Source: Thermoplasmata archaeon
GTDB lineage: Archaea; Thermoplasmatota; Thermoplasmata; Lutacidiplasmatales; UBA184
Direction of reading: 5' to 3'
Assembly (NCBI GenBank): GCA_030037875.1
Contig: JASHPV010000093.1
Coordinates: 1-34,865 of the forward strand
Length of the DNA: 34,865 nucleotides
The translations under genes were made by a program, and so were the position numbers. The notes beneath the pieces were generated by a model. It did no database searches. It was given only the letters and a program-made list of their open reading frames with translations, and was not told the DNA's origin. This document shows, one piece after another, positions 1 through 7,908 of the stretch (positions are counted from its first letter, which is position 1; each line of letters begins with the position of its first letter).

Positions 1-499
1 ACCCGGGGAACTCGAAGGAGCTGTCGGCGCCAAGGGCCATCATTCCGGTGACGGAGACGTTGAGCTTGACGAAGGCGTTCAGGACGTTGGGGTCGGTGGT
101 GATGGTGGATTGGGAGAGCGTGACGGTGCCGGCGTCGCTGAACCAGAACACGTTGGCCAGACGCTGGGCGACCGTCCCCGCGGTTCCGATGAACTGAACC
201 CAGTCGATGGTAAGCTTCTCCACGATGAGCGTGCCGCCGGCTTGGACCGAGATATTGCCGGCCTCGTAGTAGACCGCGGACCCTGTGGTTCCGGGGCTCA
301 GGACGACGGTCTGGCCCGCCAACACCGTCAGGTCGCCGTGCCCGTAGCTCGCATCGGAACGGAACCCGCCGGCGGCCGATCCGGCCGTCGAAGGATGCGT
401 CGCCGCAGGGGCGAAAGCGAAGAGGAATCCGACCGAGCTGAGTACCAGAATTCCCAGGACGAAGGCGACCGCCACACCATTTCCTACGCTAAACTTCAC
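1..499 (-). CDS. Surface/secreted protein, N-terminal part (runs off window)
   Basis: An open minus-strand frame starts at a GTG (499-497) and continues past base 1, so only about 166 N-terminal residues are visible. It begins MKFSVGNG and has one hydrophobic segment at about residues 8-30 (VAVAFVLGILVLSSVGFLFAF), a signal peptide or N-terminal anchor. The following stretch is rich in Gly, Thr, Ser and Val, with pieces such as VYYEAGNISVQAGGTLIVEKL that suggest beta-strand repeats of an extracellular protein. A TATA-like element lies about 75 nt upstream. No enzymatic motif is visible. The frame is open upstream of the GTG without an obvious better start. Function is unknown; an archaeal cell-surface beta-rich protein is an inference. 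Confidence 0.7.
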   Translation of the reverse strand, partial: MKFSVGNGVAVAFVLGILVLSSVGFLFAFAPAATHPSTAGSAAGGFRSDASYGHGDLTVLAGQTVVLSPGTTGSAVYYEAGNISVQAGGTLIVEKLTIDWVQFIGTAGTVAQRLANVFWFSDAGTVTLSQSTITTDPNVLNAFVKLNVSVTGMMALGADSSFEFPG

Positions 500-570
500 G
501 AATGGGCCCCCATTTTCGCTAAAGCAATGGGACCGGTCTCGGTCCGTAGGATTTAGATGGGTTGGTCCCG

Positions 571-580
571 GTATATGAAC
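571..580 (-). promoter_or_regulatory. TATA box for the surface-protein gene
   Basis: The minus strand reads GTTCATATAC here, in the 137-bp gap between the oxidoreductase stop and the surface-protein start. A start site about 27 nt downstream would give a leader of about 45 nt. Confidence 0.45.
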
Positions 581-636
581 CAATCTCACGCAAGCACCGC
601 CGATAGCGCCGGCCTGAGGTGAAATGAGGCGCTCGG

Positions 637-1689
637 CTACGTTCCGACGTCCGAAACGCTGGTCCGAAGCACCACCTTGCCGAACACGTCCGGAGCCCCC
701 AGGCGTCGGAAGGCGTCGACCCCTTTCTCCCACTCCCACTCGCTATCCACGACGGGAACGAGGTGGCCCTGGGCTAGCTCGGCGTAGACTTGGTCGAACT
801 CCGCTCGGCTCGCCATCGTGCTGCCACGGATCGAGCCTTGCCGCCAAAAGAGCGTCCGGAGGTCGAGCTCGACATCGGGACCTTCCGTCGCCCCGATCAC
901 CACCAGTCGCCCGCCTCGCGCAAGGGCACGAAGGGATCGAGGGACCGTTTCGGCGCCCACCGAATCGAAGATCACATCCACGCCCCGCTTCTTGGTCCAG
1001 TCCCAGAGGAGCCGATCGTGGGACCTTTCCGCGGAGACGACGAGACCCGCCTCGGCTCCCAGCGCGACGGCACGTTCCACCTTCGCGGCATTCCGACCCA
1101 CCACCGCCACCCGCCCGCCGAGCCGGTGGGCGATTTGGACGGCGGCAGGAGCCACAGCCCCGCCGGCCCCGATGACCGCGACGGTTTCGCCAGGCCGAAG
1201 CTCGCCTACGGTCCGTAGCGCCCGCCAAGCCGTCTGAAACACCAAGGGGGCTGCGGCGGCTTGCGCCCAGCTCCATCCGGATGGCTTGGAGTGTACGTTC
1301 CGCCGTGGCACGACGACCAACTCCGTCGCGGAGCCTTGCGTGTGCTCCCCGAGGATCCGGAGATTCCGGCACAGCGATTCCTGGCCTTTGAGGCAATACT
1401 CGCAGGTGCCGTCCCAGAGCGCGGGGTTCACCAAGACCTCGGTCCCGAGGGGTACGTCGGACACGTCTTCCCCGACCGCGTCGACCACGCCGGCGGCGTC
1501 CGACCCGAAGACGTGCGGGAGCTCGATCGGGACCCCGGGGATCCCTTCCAGTACGAAACGGTCGAGCCGGTTGAACGCAGCCGCGCGTACGCGTACCCGC
1601 ACCTCTCCCGGGCCGGGTTCCGGCCGGGGAATGTCGACCCAGCCTACCCGCTCGGGTCCGCCATGGGCTGCGAAACCGAGCCCCTTCAC
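637..1689 (-). CDS. MDR-family zinc-type oxidoreductase (quinone reductase/alcohol dehydrogenase-like)
   Basis: About 350 residues with the medium-chain dehydrogenase/reductase layout: an N-terminal GroES-like domain (LPHVFGSDAAGVV) and a Rossmann domain with AVIGAGGAVAPAAVQIA for NAD(P)H. The structural metal loop keeps three Cys (CEYCLKGQESLC). The usual catalytic-zinc signature (Cys near residue 40 and GHE) is replaced by FNRLD and FGSDAAG, so a zinc-independent quinone-reductase-like reaction is plausible. The GTG start at 1689 overlaps the TGA of cysS (GTGA), which decides the start and implies co-transcription. A longer in-frame extension would run into cysS and looks like shadow sequence. 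Substrate cannot be inferred. Confidence 0.85.
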   Translation of the reverse strand: MKGLGFAAHGGPERVGWVDIPRPEPGPGEVRVRVRAAAFNRLDRFVLEGIPGVPIELPHVFGSDAAGVVDAVGEDVSDVPLGTEVLVNPALWDGTCEYCLKGQESLCRNLRILGEHTQGSATELVVVPRRNVHSKPSGWSWAQAAAAPLVFQTAWRALRTVGELRPGETVAVIGAGGAVAPAAVQIAHRLGGRVAVVGRNAAKVERAVALGAEAGLVVSAERSHDRLLWDWTKKRGVDVIFDSVGAETVPRSLRALARGGRLVVIGATEGPDVELDLRTLFWRQGSIRGSTMASRAEFDQVYAELAQGHLVPVVDSEWEWEKGVDAFRRLGAPDVFGKVVLRTSVSDVGT

Positions 1690-3137
1690 GCCACGCCGTC
1701 CCGTTTCCACTGCCACCGGGTCTCGGTGCCTTGGTCCTCCAGCACGATCCCGGCCTGGAGGAGGGACTGCCGGATCCGGTCCGCTTCGCCGAAGTCTCCC
1801 CGGTTCCGGGCCCGGCCCCGGGCCTCGATCGCGACCTGCACGAGGGCCGAGAACTCCACCGGCGCCTTGGCGCTCGTTCGTTCCGGGAACAGTCCGAGGA
1901 CCTCCGCGGCCCAGCGATAGGGAGTTCCGAGGGTCACGAGCGCCGCGCCGGAGAGGCCTTCCAGCTTCGCGCTCCATTCGTTCAGCATCCGGCCCCAACC
2001 GTACAGCGCCGCGATGGCCTCACGCGTCTGGAAGTCCTCGGCCAGGATCTCATCGAGACGGAGCGGAAGCTCCGTCGCGGTCTTCGCGATCTCAGGGGGA
2101 AGCTCCCGGCCCGGGCGGGTGAGCCCCCCTCGAAGGAGCTCCTCTCGCAACCGACGATACGGTTGGGCCAGCGTCGCGTAGCCTTCGCGGGCCTCCTCGA
2201 GACTCTTGCCCTCCTCGTAATTGAGCGGGCTCCGGTAATTCGCGTTCAGATAGTAGAAACGGAGCACCTCCGGACCGTACCGGCGGAGGGCTCCTTCGAG
2301 CCCGCTGACGTTGCCGACGGACTTGGCCATCTTTTCGCCGTGCATCTGAAGCATGCCGCCGTGCATCCAATAGTTGACGAGCGGCTTCTTGCCCGAAGCG
2401 CCTTCGGCCTGGGCGATCTCGGCCTCGTGGTGGGGGAACTTGAGGTCCTCCCCGCCGCCGTGGATATCGTACTGATCGCCCAACAGCCGGCCGGTGATCG
2501 CCGTGTCTTCGATGTGCCAGCCCGGACGGCCCGGGCCCCACGGGCTCGCCCAGGCCGGCTCGCCCGGCTTCGCCGCCTTCCAGAGCGCGAAATCTTCCGG
2601 GGCCCGCTTCTTCGGGTCCATCTCCACGCGCGCGCCCGGGCGCAAAGCCTCCAGGCGCTGGCCCGAGAGCTGACCGTAATCCGGGAACTTCGCGACCTCG
2701 TAGTACACGTCGCCCTCGACGGCGTAGGCGAAGCCCCGGTCGATGAGGGTGGACACCTGGGCGATGATCTCTGGCATGTAGTCGGTGGCGAAGGGATAGA
2801 GATTCACGGCCCGGGCGTCGAGCTGGTCCATCCCCCGAAGCCAACCCTGGAAGTGGAATTCGGCGAGCTCGAGGGGGTCTCGACCCTCGGCCTGTCCGCG
2901 GGCGATGAGCCTGTCGTCGAGATTGGTCACGTTCTGGACGTAGAACACATGGTAGCCCCACCGGCGCAACGCCCGGGCCACGACGTCGAAGGTGATGGCC
3001 GTGCGGCCGTGTCCGATGTGGGCCTCCGCGTACGGAGTCAGTCCGCAGACGAACAACCCGACCCGGGGGCTCTCCCGGGGGACAAAGGCGCGGACCTCCC
3101 GAGAGAGAGTATCGTACACCCGGAACGCGCGAACCAC
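1686..3137 (-). CDS. cysS: Cysteinyl-tRNA synthetase
   Basis: A 483-residue class I aminoacyl-tRNA synthetase that charges tRNA-Cys. It has HIGH at residues 40-43 ([10 protein letters not shown]), a KMSKS variant KMAKS at 269-273, and the family block GWHIE...[20 protein letters not shown]. Zinc ligand candidates are Cys31, His236 and Glu240. The position of the E. coli Cys209 ligand (usually WHIEC) is Asp211 here. The GTG start at 3137 lies one base after the stop of the cystathionine gamma-synthase gene; an ATG two bases upstream is out of frame. Its place directly behind transsulfuration genes ties Cys supply to charging. The 3' end overlaps the oxidoreductase start. Confidence 0.95.
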   Translation of the reverse strand: MVRAFRVYDTLSREVRAFVPRESPRVGLFVCGLTPYAEAHIGHGRTAITFDVVARALRRWGYHVFYVQNVTNLDDRLIARGQAEGRDPLELAEFHFQGWLRGMDQLDARAVNLYPFATDYMPEIIAQVSTLIDRGFAYAVEGDVYYEVAKFPDYGQLSGQRLEALRPGARVEMDPKKRAPEDFALWKAAKPGEPAWASPWGPGRPGWHIEDTAITGRLLGDQYDIHGGGEDLKFPHHEAEIAQAEGASGKKPLVNYWMHGGMLQMHGEKMAKSVGNVSGLEGALRRYGPEVLRFYYLNANYRSPLNYEEGKSLEEAREGYATLAQPYRRLREELLRGGLTRPGRELPPEIAKTATELPLRLDEILAEDFQTREAIAALYGWGRMLNEWSAKLEGLSGAALVTLGTPYRWAAEVLGLFPERTSAKAPVEFSALVQVAIEARGRARNRGDFGEADRIRQSLLQAGIVLEDQGTETRWQWKRDGVA

Positions 3138-3138
3138 A

Positions 3139-4284
3139 TCACACCGCCCTGAGGCCGCGCGTCACGTCGGACACCAGGTCCCGGCTGTCCTCGATTCCGC
3201 ACGAGAGTCGAACGAGGCCATCGCGGACGCCCCGGGCCGCGCGTTCGGCCGCGGGAACACTGGCATGGGTCATGGTGGCCGGGTGCTCGGCCAGCGATTC
3301 CACTCCGCCGAGGCTCTCGGCGAGCGTGAAGATCTTGAGCGCCTTGAGGAACCGTCGAGCCGCCGGTTCGCCACCCTTCAGCTCGAAGCTCACCATCCCC
3401 CCGCTGCCCGACATCTGACGGCGGGCCAGTTCAGCCTGAGGATGGGAGGCGAGGCCCGGATAGTGGACCGAGGCCACCCGGCGGTCCTTCTCCAGGAGGG
3501 CGGCGACCGCGTGGCCGTTCCGGTCATGGGCGCGCATGCGGACCCCCAGCGTGCGGATCCCCCGAAGGACCAGGAAGCAATCGACCGGGCTCGGGACGGC
3601 GCCGACGGCGTTCTGCAACCACGCCAGTCGCTCGCCCCATTCCGGGTCGGAGGTCACGAGGGCCCCCCCGATCAGGTCGGAATGTCCGCCCAGGTACTTC
3701 GTGGTGGAGTGGAGGACCAGATCCGCTCCCAGTTCCAGCGGTCGCTGGAATACCGGAGTTGCGAACGTGTTGTCCACGACCACGCGGGCCCCGTGCCGGT
3801 GGGCGAGGGCGGTGACGGCCGGGAGGTCGGTCAATTTCATCAGAGGATTCGTCGGGGTCTCCAGATAGACTACGGCCGTGGGGCCTTCCTCGAGCGCCGC
3901 CGTGAACGCGTCGACCGACGTGGGGTCAACGTACGTGATCGAGAGCCCGAACTGCCGCCGGTGGTGCTCGAACAGGCGCCAGGTACCTCCGTACAGGTCG
4001 TCCCCGGCGACGATCCGGTGATTGGAGGGAATGTCCTCGAGCAACGTCGCGAGCGCCCCGAGACCGGACGAGTAAGCGAGTCCCCGGCGACCGGTCTCGA
4101 GGTCGGCCAGGGCCGCCTCAAGGGAGGTCCGGGTCGGGTTCGATGTCCGAGAGTAGACGTAGCCCTTGTTCTCGTTCGGCGCCGACTGCTCGAACGTGCT
4201 CGACAGGTACAGCGGGGTGTTCACGGCGCCCGTCAGCGGATCCGGGCCACTCCCGGAATGGACGAGCCGGGTATCAAGCCGCAC
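3139..4284 (-). CDS. Cystathionine gamma-synthase / gamma-lyase family PLP enzyme
   Basis: A 381-residue Cys/Met-metabolism PLP enzyme. The PLP lysine is Lys196 in HSTTKYLGGHSD, with Asp171 (VVVDNTF) and YSRTSNPTR at 44-52 as family signatures. It works in transsulfuration, either making cystathionine or cleaving it to cysteine; sequence alone does not separate synthase from lyase. Because the next gene upstream is a cystathionine beta-synthase with CBS domains, a reverse transsulfuration pair (beta-synthase plus gamma-lyase) is the favoured reading. The GTG start overlaps the end of that gene by 11 bp, and the stop is one base from cysS, so the cluster is translationally packed. Confidence 0.9.
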   Translation of the reverse strand: MRLDTRLVHSGSGPDPLTGAVNTPLYLSSTFEQSAPNENKGYVYSRTSNPTRTSLEAALADLETGRRGLAYSSGLGALATLLEDIPSNHRIVAGDDLYGGTWRLFEHHRRQFGLSITYVDPTSVDAFTAALEEGPTAVVYLETPTNPLMKLTDLPAVTALAHRHGARVVVDNTFATPVFQRPLELGADLVLHSTTKYLGGHSDLIGGALVTSDPEWGERLAWLQNAVGAVPSPVDCFLVLRGIRTLGVRMRAHDRNGHAVAALLEKDRRVASVHYPGLASHPQAELARRQMSGSGGMVSFELKGGEPAARRFLKALKIFTLAESLGGVESLAEHPATMTHASVPAAERAARGVRDGLVRLSCGIEDSRDLVSDVTRGLRAV

Positions 4285-5677
4285 CGTGCGCCCCCCGATC
4301 CGATAGGTAAGTTAGGAGGTCATGGCGGGTGAGGAGCCCCAGTACCTGGCCACTCTTCGGGTCCCGTACCAAGAGGGCCCGGACCTCCTTGAGTCTCCGA
4401 AGGACCTCGCCAATCGGCTCCTCCTCCAGCACCTCCGGAAAGGTGGGTCCCATGACCGCCGTGACGGTCCGTTCGAGAACGGTCTGGTCGAGGAGGACGG
4501 CGCGCAGGATCTCCTCCTCCACGACGCTGCCCACGTTCTCCTTTCCCGCAAGTACGGGAAGCTGCGAGATGGAGTGCCGCTGGAGCAGGCCGAGGGCATC
4601 GCGCACGAGCGTCGTGGGGTCCGCGGCGACGAGCGCCGGTGCGACGTCCTTCCCCCGGACGAGGTCGCCCGCGGTCGCCCCCTCGTCCAGGAATCGGTTC
4701 TCCCTCATCCATTCGTCGGAGTAGAACTTCGATAGGTACCGGTCCCCCGAATCGGGCAACACCACCACGATGGTGGAGCCTTCGGGCACCGGACGTCGGG
4801 CCAGCCACTTGAGGGCGCCGGCCACCGCCGAGCCGGAGGAACCCCCGACGAAGAGCCCCTCCTCCCGAGCCAACCGGCGCGCCATCAGGAACGACTCCTT
4901 GTCGTCGACCTGGACGAACTCGTCCATCGCCTTGAAATCCACCGTCTTGGGAATCATGTCCTCCCCGATGCCTTCCACCTTGTACGGGGTAACGCGAATC
5001 GTTTCGTGCGTCTCGAAGTAGTGCTGCAGGATCGACCCCTTGGGATCGACCGCGATGATTTTGACCGAGGGCCGGTGGTCCTTGAAGTACCGTCCGATCC
5101 CGCTCACCGTCCCCCCGGTCCCGATGGTGGCGACGACGGCGGTCAGGGCGTCGCCGGCGCCGCGATCGATCTCGGGAGCGGTGCCCCGGTAGTGAGCGCC
5201 CGGGTTCTCGGGATTTTCATACTGGTTGGGATAGTAGGAGTTCGGGATCTCCTTCGCAAGGCGCTTCGCGACGGAGTAGTGGCTCATCGGGTGGTCGGGA
5301 GGAAGCTGGCTGGGAGTGATGACCACGCGCGCCCCGAACGCTCGGAGTAGTCGGATCTTCTCCGAGCTCATCTTATCCGGGATCACGAAGACCGCATGAT
5401 ACCCACGGACCGCGGCGACCAGCGCGAGGCCGACACCCGTGTTCCCGCTGGTGGCCTCGATGATAGTCCCTCCGGGTTTCAGCCATCCCTGCTTCTCCGC
5501 GGCATCGATCATCGTGGGACCGATCCGGTCCTTCACCGAGCCGCCCGGGTTGAGGTACTCGAGTTTGGCCAGTACACGGTACGGGTACCCCCGGGCCACC
5601 CGATTCAACGGGATGAGCGGGGTGCGACCGATCAGGTCGAGTATCGACCCGGGCTCAGAGGGCGGAGAAGCTCCCAC
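4274..5677 (-). CDS. Cystathionine beta-synthase with C-terminal CBS domain pair
   Basis: About 467 residues. The N-terminal PLP-II fold domain carries ILDLIGRTPLIPL, the PLP lysine Lys49 in NPGGSVKDRIG, the substrate loop ATSGNTG and the phosphate loop GTGGTVSGIG. Two CBS domains fill roughly the last 120 residues (VRDALGLLQRHSISQLPVL and a second copy near LTRHDLLTYLS), which usually bind adenosyl ligands and regulate activity. It condenses serine and homocysteine to cystathionine, though O-acetylserine sulfhydrylase activity cannot be excluded. I chose the GTG at 5677 because it sits about 10 residues before the conserved start of the fold and about 44 nt below a TATA-like element; an in-frame start at 5779 would place that promoter inside the gene. 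Confidence 0.85.
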   Translation of the reverse strand: MGASPPSEPGSILDLIGRTPLIPLNRVARGYPYRVLAKLEYLNPGGSVKDRIGPTMIDAAEKQGWLKPGGTIIEATSGNTGVGLALVAAVRGYHAVFVIPDKMSSEKIRLLRAFGARVVITPSQLPPDHPMSHYSVAKRLAKEIPNSYYPNQYENPENPGAHYRGTAPEIDRGAGDALTAVVATIGTGGTVSGIGRYFKDHRPSVKIIAVDPKGSILQHYFETHETIRVTPYKVEGIGEDMIPKTVDFKAMDEFVQVDDKESFLMARRLAREEGLFVGGSSGSAVAGALKWLARRPVPEGSTIVVVLPDSGDRYLSKFYSDEWMRENRFLDEGATAGDLVRGKDVAPALVAADPTTLVRDALGLLQRHSISQLPVLAGKENVGSVVEEEILRAVLLDQTVLERTVTAVMGPTFPEVLEEEPIGEVLRRLKEVRALLVRDPKSGQVLGLLTRHDLLTYLSDRGAHGAA

Positions 5678-5713
5678 GAGCCGGCCAGAAGCGGATTCCC
5701 CATTAACGCTACT

Positions 5714-5729
5714 GCCGCTTATTAGCGGC
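5714..5729 (-). promoter_or_regulatory. TATA element inside a perfect palindrome upstream of the Cys cluster
   Basis: The plus strand reads GCCGCTTATTAGCGGC: 6-bp perfect arms around TATT. The AT-rich centre lies about 44 nt upstream of the chosen beta-synthase start, which suits a TATA box with a roughly 17-nt leader. GC-rich arms flanking the TATA core could be an operator; that role is inference. Confidence 0.5.
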
Positions 5730-5774
5730 GAGAATCTACCCCCCTCCCGGAATGGAGCGGACGGTAGCGTTCGT

Positions 5775-5800
5775 ACCATTCGAACGGGTAATGGTTAAGG
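5775..5800 (+). promoter_or_regulatory. Inverted repeat and TATA-like element before the BlaI-like gene
   Basis: ACCATT (5775-5780) and AATGGT (5790-5795) form an inverted repeat with a 9-bp spacer. It abuts a weak TATA-like GGTTAAGG (5793-5800) about 38 nt upstream of the TTG start. A GGAG ribosome binding site lies at 5824-5827. The repeat is a candidate autoregulatory operator for the BlaI-like protein. Confidence 0.4.
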
Positions 5801-5833
5801 CACCCCCCCGTCCCAAATTGGTCGGAGATTCGC

Positions 5834-6196
5834 TTGCTTGGTGCACTCGAAACGAAGGTTCTGGCCTCCCTGCGGGAGCTCGAGGAGGCCCCGGCGGCCC
5901 GTGTGAGGGCCGACCTGCTGAGGCGCGGCACCCGGGTGGCCTACACCACGGTGGCCACCATACTGAGCCGCCTCTGGGGCAAGGGCCTAGTCCGCCGTCG
6001 ACGCGAAGCCTGTCGCGGGGGGGAACGCTACGTGTACCGGTACGCGCCCAATCTCGAGCACCGGTATCTGAGCGACCTCGTGAAGGGCGTGGTCCGCATG
6101 TTCGGTCCCGCGGGGGTGGTCCACCTCAACGAGGAGATCTCCAAGCTGCACCCGACCGAGGACCGGGAGCTCCGTCGGCGCCTCGGATTCGACTAG
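5834..6196 (+). CDS. BlaI/MecI/CopY-family winged-helix repressor
   Basis: A 120-residue protein matching the BlaI/MecI (penicillinase repressor) winged-helix layout: LGALETKVLASLREL as first helix, TRVAYTTVATILSRLWGKGLV as the recognition region (compare the typical 'ayTTVaTiLsRL..KGlv'), then RRREACRGGERYVYRYAP as the wing, and a C-terminal helical dimerisation tail. The TTG start is supported by GGAG six bases upstream. The next gene, 13 bases downstream, encodes a BlaR1-like membrane metalloprotease, so the pair probably forms a signal-triggered derepression switch. The ligand is unlikely to be a beta-lactam, because the partner has no visible penicillin-binding sensor domain. Confidence 0.8.
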   Translation: MLGALETKVLASLRELEEAPAARVRADLLRRGTRVAYTTVATILSRLWGKGLVRRRREACRGGERYVYRYAPNLEHRYLSDLVKGVVRMFGPAGVVHLNEEISKLHPTEDRELRRRLGFD

Positions 6197-6209
6197 CGCG
6201 AGGCGCCCT

Positions 6210-7112
6210 GTGAGCGCCGCGTCCGGCCTGCTCTACCTTCCCGTCGTGGTATGGATCGCCACGGGCGTCGGGCTGCTCATCGCCTACCGGAAGTCCACCC
6301 CGCGGCTGGTGCTCCGGCTGGCGGCCGGATTTCTGGCGTTGTGGGCCGTGCTCGCCACCACGGTCCTGGCATGGGTTCTCTTGAACGGTGGGGTCGACGG
6401 AGTGGTGACGCTCCTCCACTCGCCGCTGCTCCTATTCCAAAGCCGGTGGATGCTCGTGTGGCTCACCGGAGCCGTGGGGGCTCTCGCTGTCCTCACGGTG
6501 GCCTTCTGCCTCAACCAGGTCGTGGGCCATGGGCTCTTGAGGGTGCTCGCCACCGACCCGGTTCCTTGGCCGGCCGCCTTACCCACGCCGGAGCGCCCCA
6601 CGTCCTTGCTCGAGTTCGAATCCCCCGCGGCGGAAGCGTTCTCGTTCACCCTGGTCGGGCTGGGTCTCAACGAAGGCCGCCTGCCCTTTCGCCGCGACGT
6701 GATCCTCGTCTCTCGACGCCTCCGAGCGCTGCTCGTCGGGAAGGAGTTTGAAGCGGTCGTCGCCCACGAGCTGGGTCATATCCGCGGCCTCGACTCCCGG
6801 TACCTCACTTTCCTTCGGACCTTCGCCCACATGATGCGGTGGGACCCTCTGCTGGCCTACCTTGCGCGCAGCCTCACGACGCGGGAGGAGTACCGGGCCG
6901 ACCTGGATGCCGCTCGGATCACCCATCAACCCCTCGCGCTGGCCCGGGCGCTGTACAAGGCCGTCACGACAGCCGACCTAGTTCCCGCTCGGCCGTTCCC
7001 GGCGCTGTTGGGCGCGACCGGCCGTCACGGCCGAAGCGAAGCCTACGAGAGGATTCGACGGCTCGTGGCACTGGCCGAATCCGGCGCGTTCGAGGGGGGG
7101 TCGATTGTCTGA
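6210..7112 (+). CDS. BlaR1-like integral membrane M48/M56 metalloprotease
   Basis: About 300 residues. Three hydrophobic segments occur at about 5-25, 33-58 and 82-101. The cytoplasmic protease region has the zinc motif HELGH at 186-190 and a downstream glutamate motif EEYRADLDAA at 226-235, the HExxH...E..AD arrangement of gluzincin M48/M56 peptidases. Bacterial BlaR1/MecR1 proteases activate in response to a signal and lead to loss of BlaI; the adjacent BlaI-like gene suggests the same logic. No extracellular sensor domain is attached. The following surface-protein gene overlaps its 3' end by 8 bp and may supply the sensing part or be the regulated output. Start: GTG at 6210. Confidence 0.8.
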   Translation: MSAASGLLYLPVVVWIATGVGLLIAYRKSTPRLVLRLAAGFLALWAVLATTVLAWVLLNGGVDGVVTLLHSPLLLFQSRWMLVWLTGAVGALAVLTVAFCLNQVVGHGLLRVLATDPVPWPAALPTPERPTSLLEFESPAAEAFSFTLVGLGLNEGRLPFRRDVILVSRRLRALLVGKEFEAVVAHELGHIRGLDSRYLTFLRTFAHMMRWDPLLAYLARSLTTREEYRADLDAARITHQPLALARALYKAVTTADLVPARPFPALLGATGRHGRSEAYERIRRLVALAESGAFEGGSIV

Positions 7113-7908
7113 GCGGCGGGTGACCCGCCGAGGTCGCCGGACCTGGATCGCTGTGGCCGTCGTTGCGGCCGGAATTCTGCTCGTCCTTCCGGTGATCGGG
7201 ACCCCGGCGGCCGCCGCGTACCCTGTGCTCCCGGACCGGGACTGGAGCCCCATCCTGGGCGCTCTCGGGGGCCCCACCCTCACACCGGGAGGCGCCGGCT
7301 CGGTGACGTTCCGCCTGGAGAACCCCTTGCCAGACCCGCTTGTCGGGACCCGGGTCTCCCTCCAGGTGTACGCGTTCAACCCGACGAACGGGGGCGCCGT
7401 TCAATCTCCTCCCGCCGGCTCGGCGCCCACGTTTCCCGGCGGAACGCTCGGCGACAACGCCACCCCGCCCGCCGAGCTTCCGTTCGGCACGAGCTGGAAC
7501 GAGAGCCTGCCGGTCACCGTACCGTCCACCGCACCCACCGGGGACTACGCGGTCCGCTTCTCGGTGACCTTTTCGATGAACAACACGAGCTACCTCCTCG
7601 AGTCGAGAGGGTTCTTCTCGGCCACGGCGTGGGCCCGGGCGACGGAGTATCCGAACGGGACCCCCACGATCAACGCGAGCGAGCTGGGCGTCTCGGGGGT
7701 CGTCCCCGAGACCTCCATCCTCGTGAGCCCCTCGTCCACGCCGGCGGTCCTGTACGTGGTGCTGGGCGTCGGACTCGCGTTCGCGGCGCTGGGGGCTTAC
7801 TGGTGGGCCCGGTCCGAAACGAAATCCAGGTCGGGCGCTCGCCGGCCTTCTCCGCCCCAGAGCGCCCCCACGGCCTTCGGAAGCAAGCGGAGTAACGATG
7901 GCGACTGA
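7105..7908 (+). CDS. Surface protein with N-terminal signal and C-terminal membrane anchor
   Basis: A 267-residue protein. A positively charged N-terminus (SERRVTRRGRR) precedes a signal/TM segment at about 13-38. Residues 40-205 form a Gly/Pro/Thr-rich extracellular region with several N-x-S/T sites; GSVTFRLENPLPDPLVGTRVSLQVYAF resembles an immunoglobulin-like or NEW3-type beta domain. A second TM segment (AVLYVVLGVGLAFAALGAYWWA) and a basic tail follow. The TTG start overlaps the protease stop by 8 bp and has a G-rich ribosome site (gaggggggg). It may be the sensor or target of the BlaI/BlaR1-like pair; that is inference. Its last 112 bp overlap the convergent geranylgeranyl reductase gene. 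Confidence 0.7.
   Translation: MSERRVTRRGRRTWIAVAVVAAGILLVLPVIGTPAAAAYPVLPDRDWSPILGALGGPTLTPGGAGSVTFRLENPLPDPLVGTRVSLQVYAFNPTNGGAVQSPPAGSAPTFPGGTLGDNATPPAELPFGTSWNESLPVTVPSTAPTGDYAVRFSVTFSMNNTSYLLESRGFFSATAWARATEYPNGTPTINASELGVSGVVPETSILVSPSSTPAVLYVVLGVGLAFAALGAYWWARSETKSRSGARRPSPPQSAPTAFGSKRSNDGD

Noticed and set aside
110-556. Plus-strand open frame near the left end
   Set aside because: The minus-strand frame has a signal peptide and coherent surface-protein sequence; the plus frame is low-complexity.
1731-3152. Plus-strand open frame of 473 codons
   Set aside because: It is antisense to cysS in high-GC sequence; no motif or promoter.
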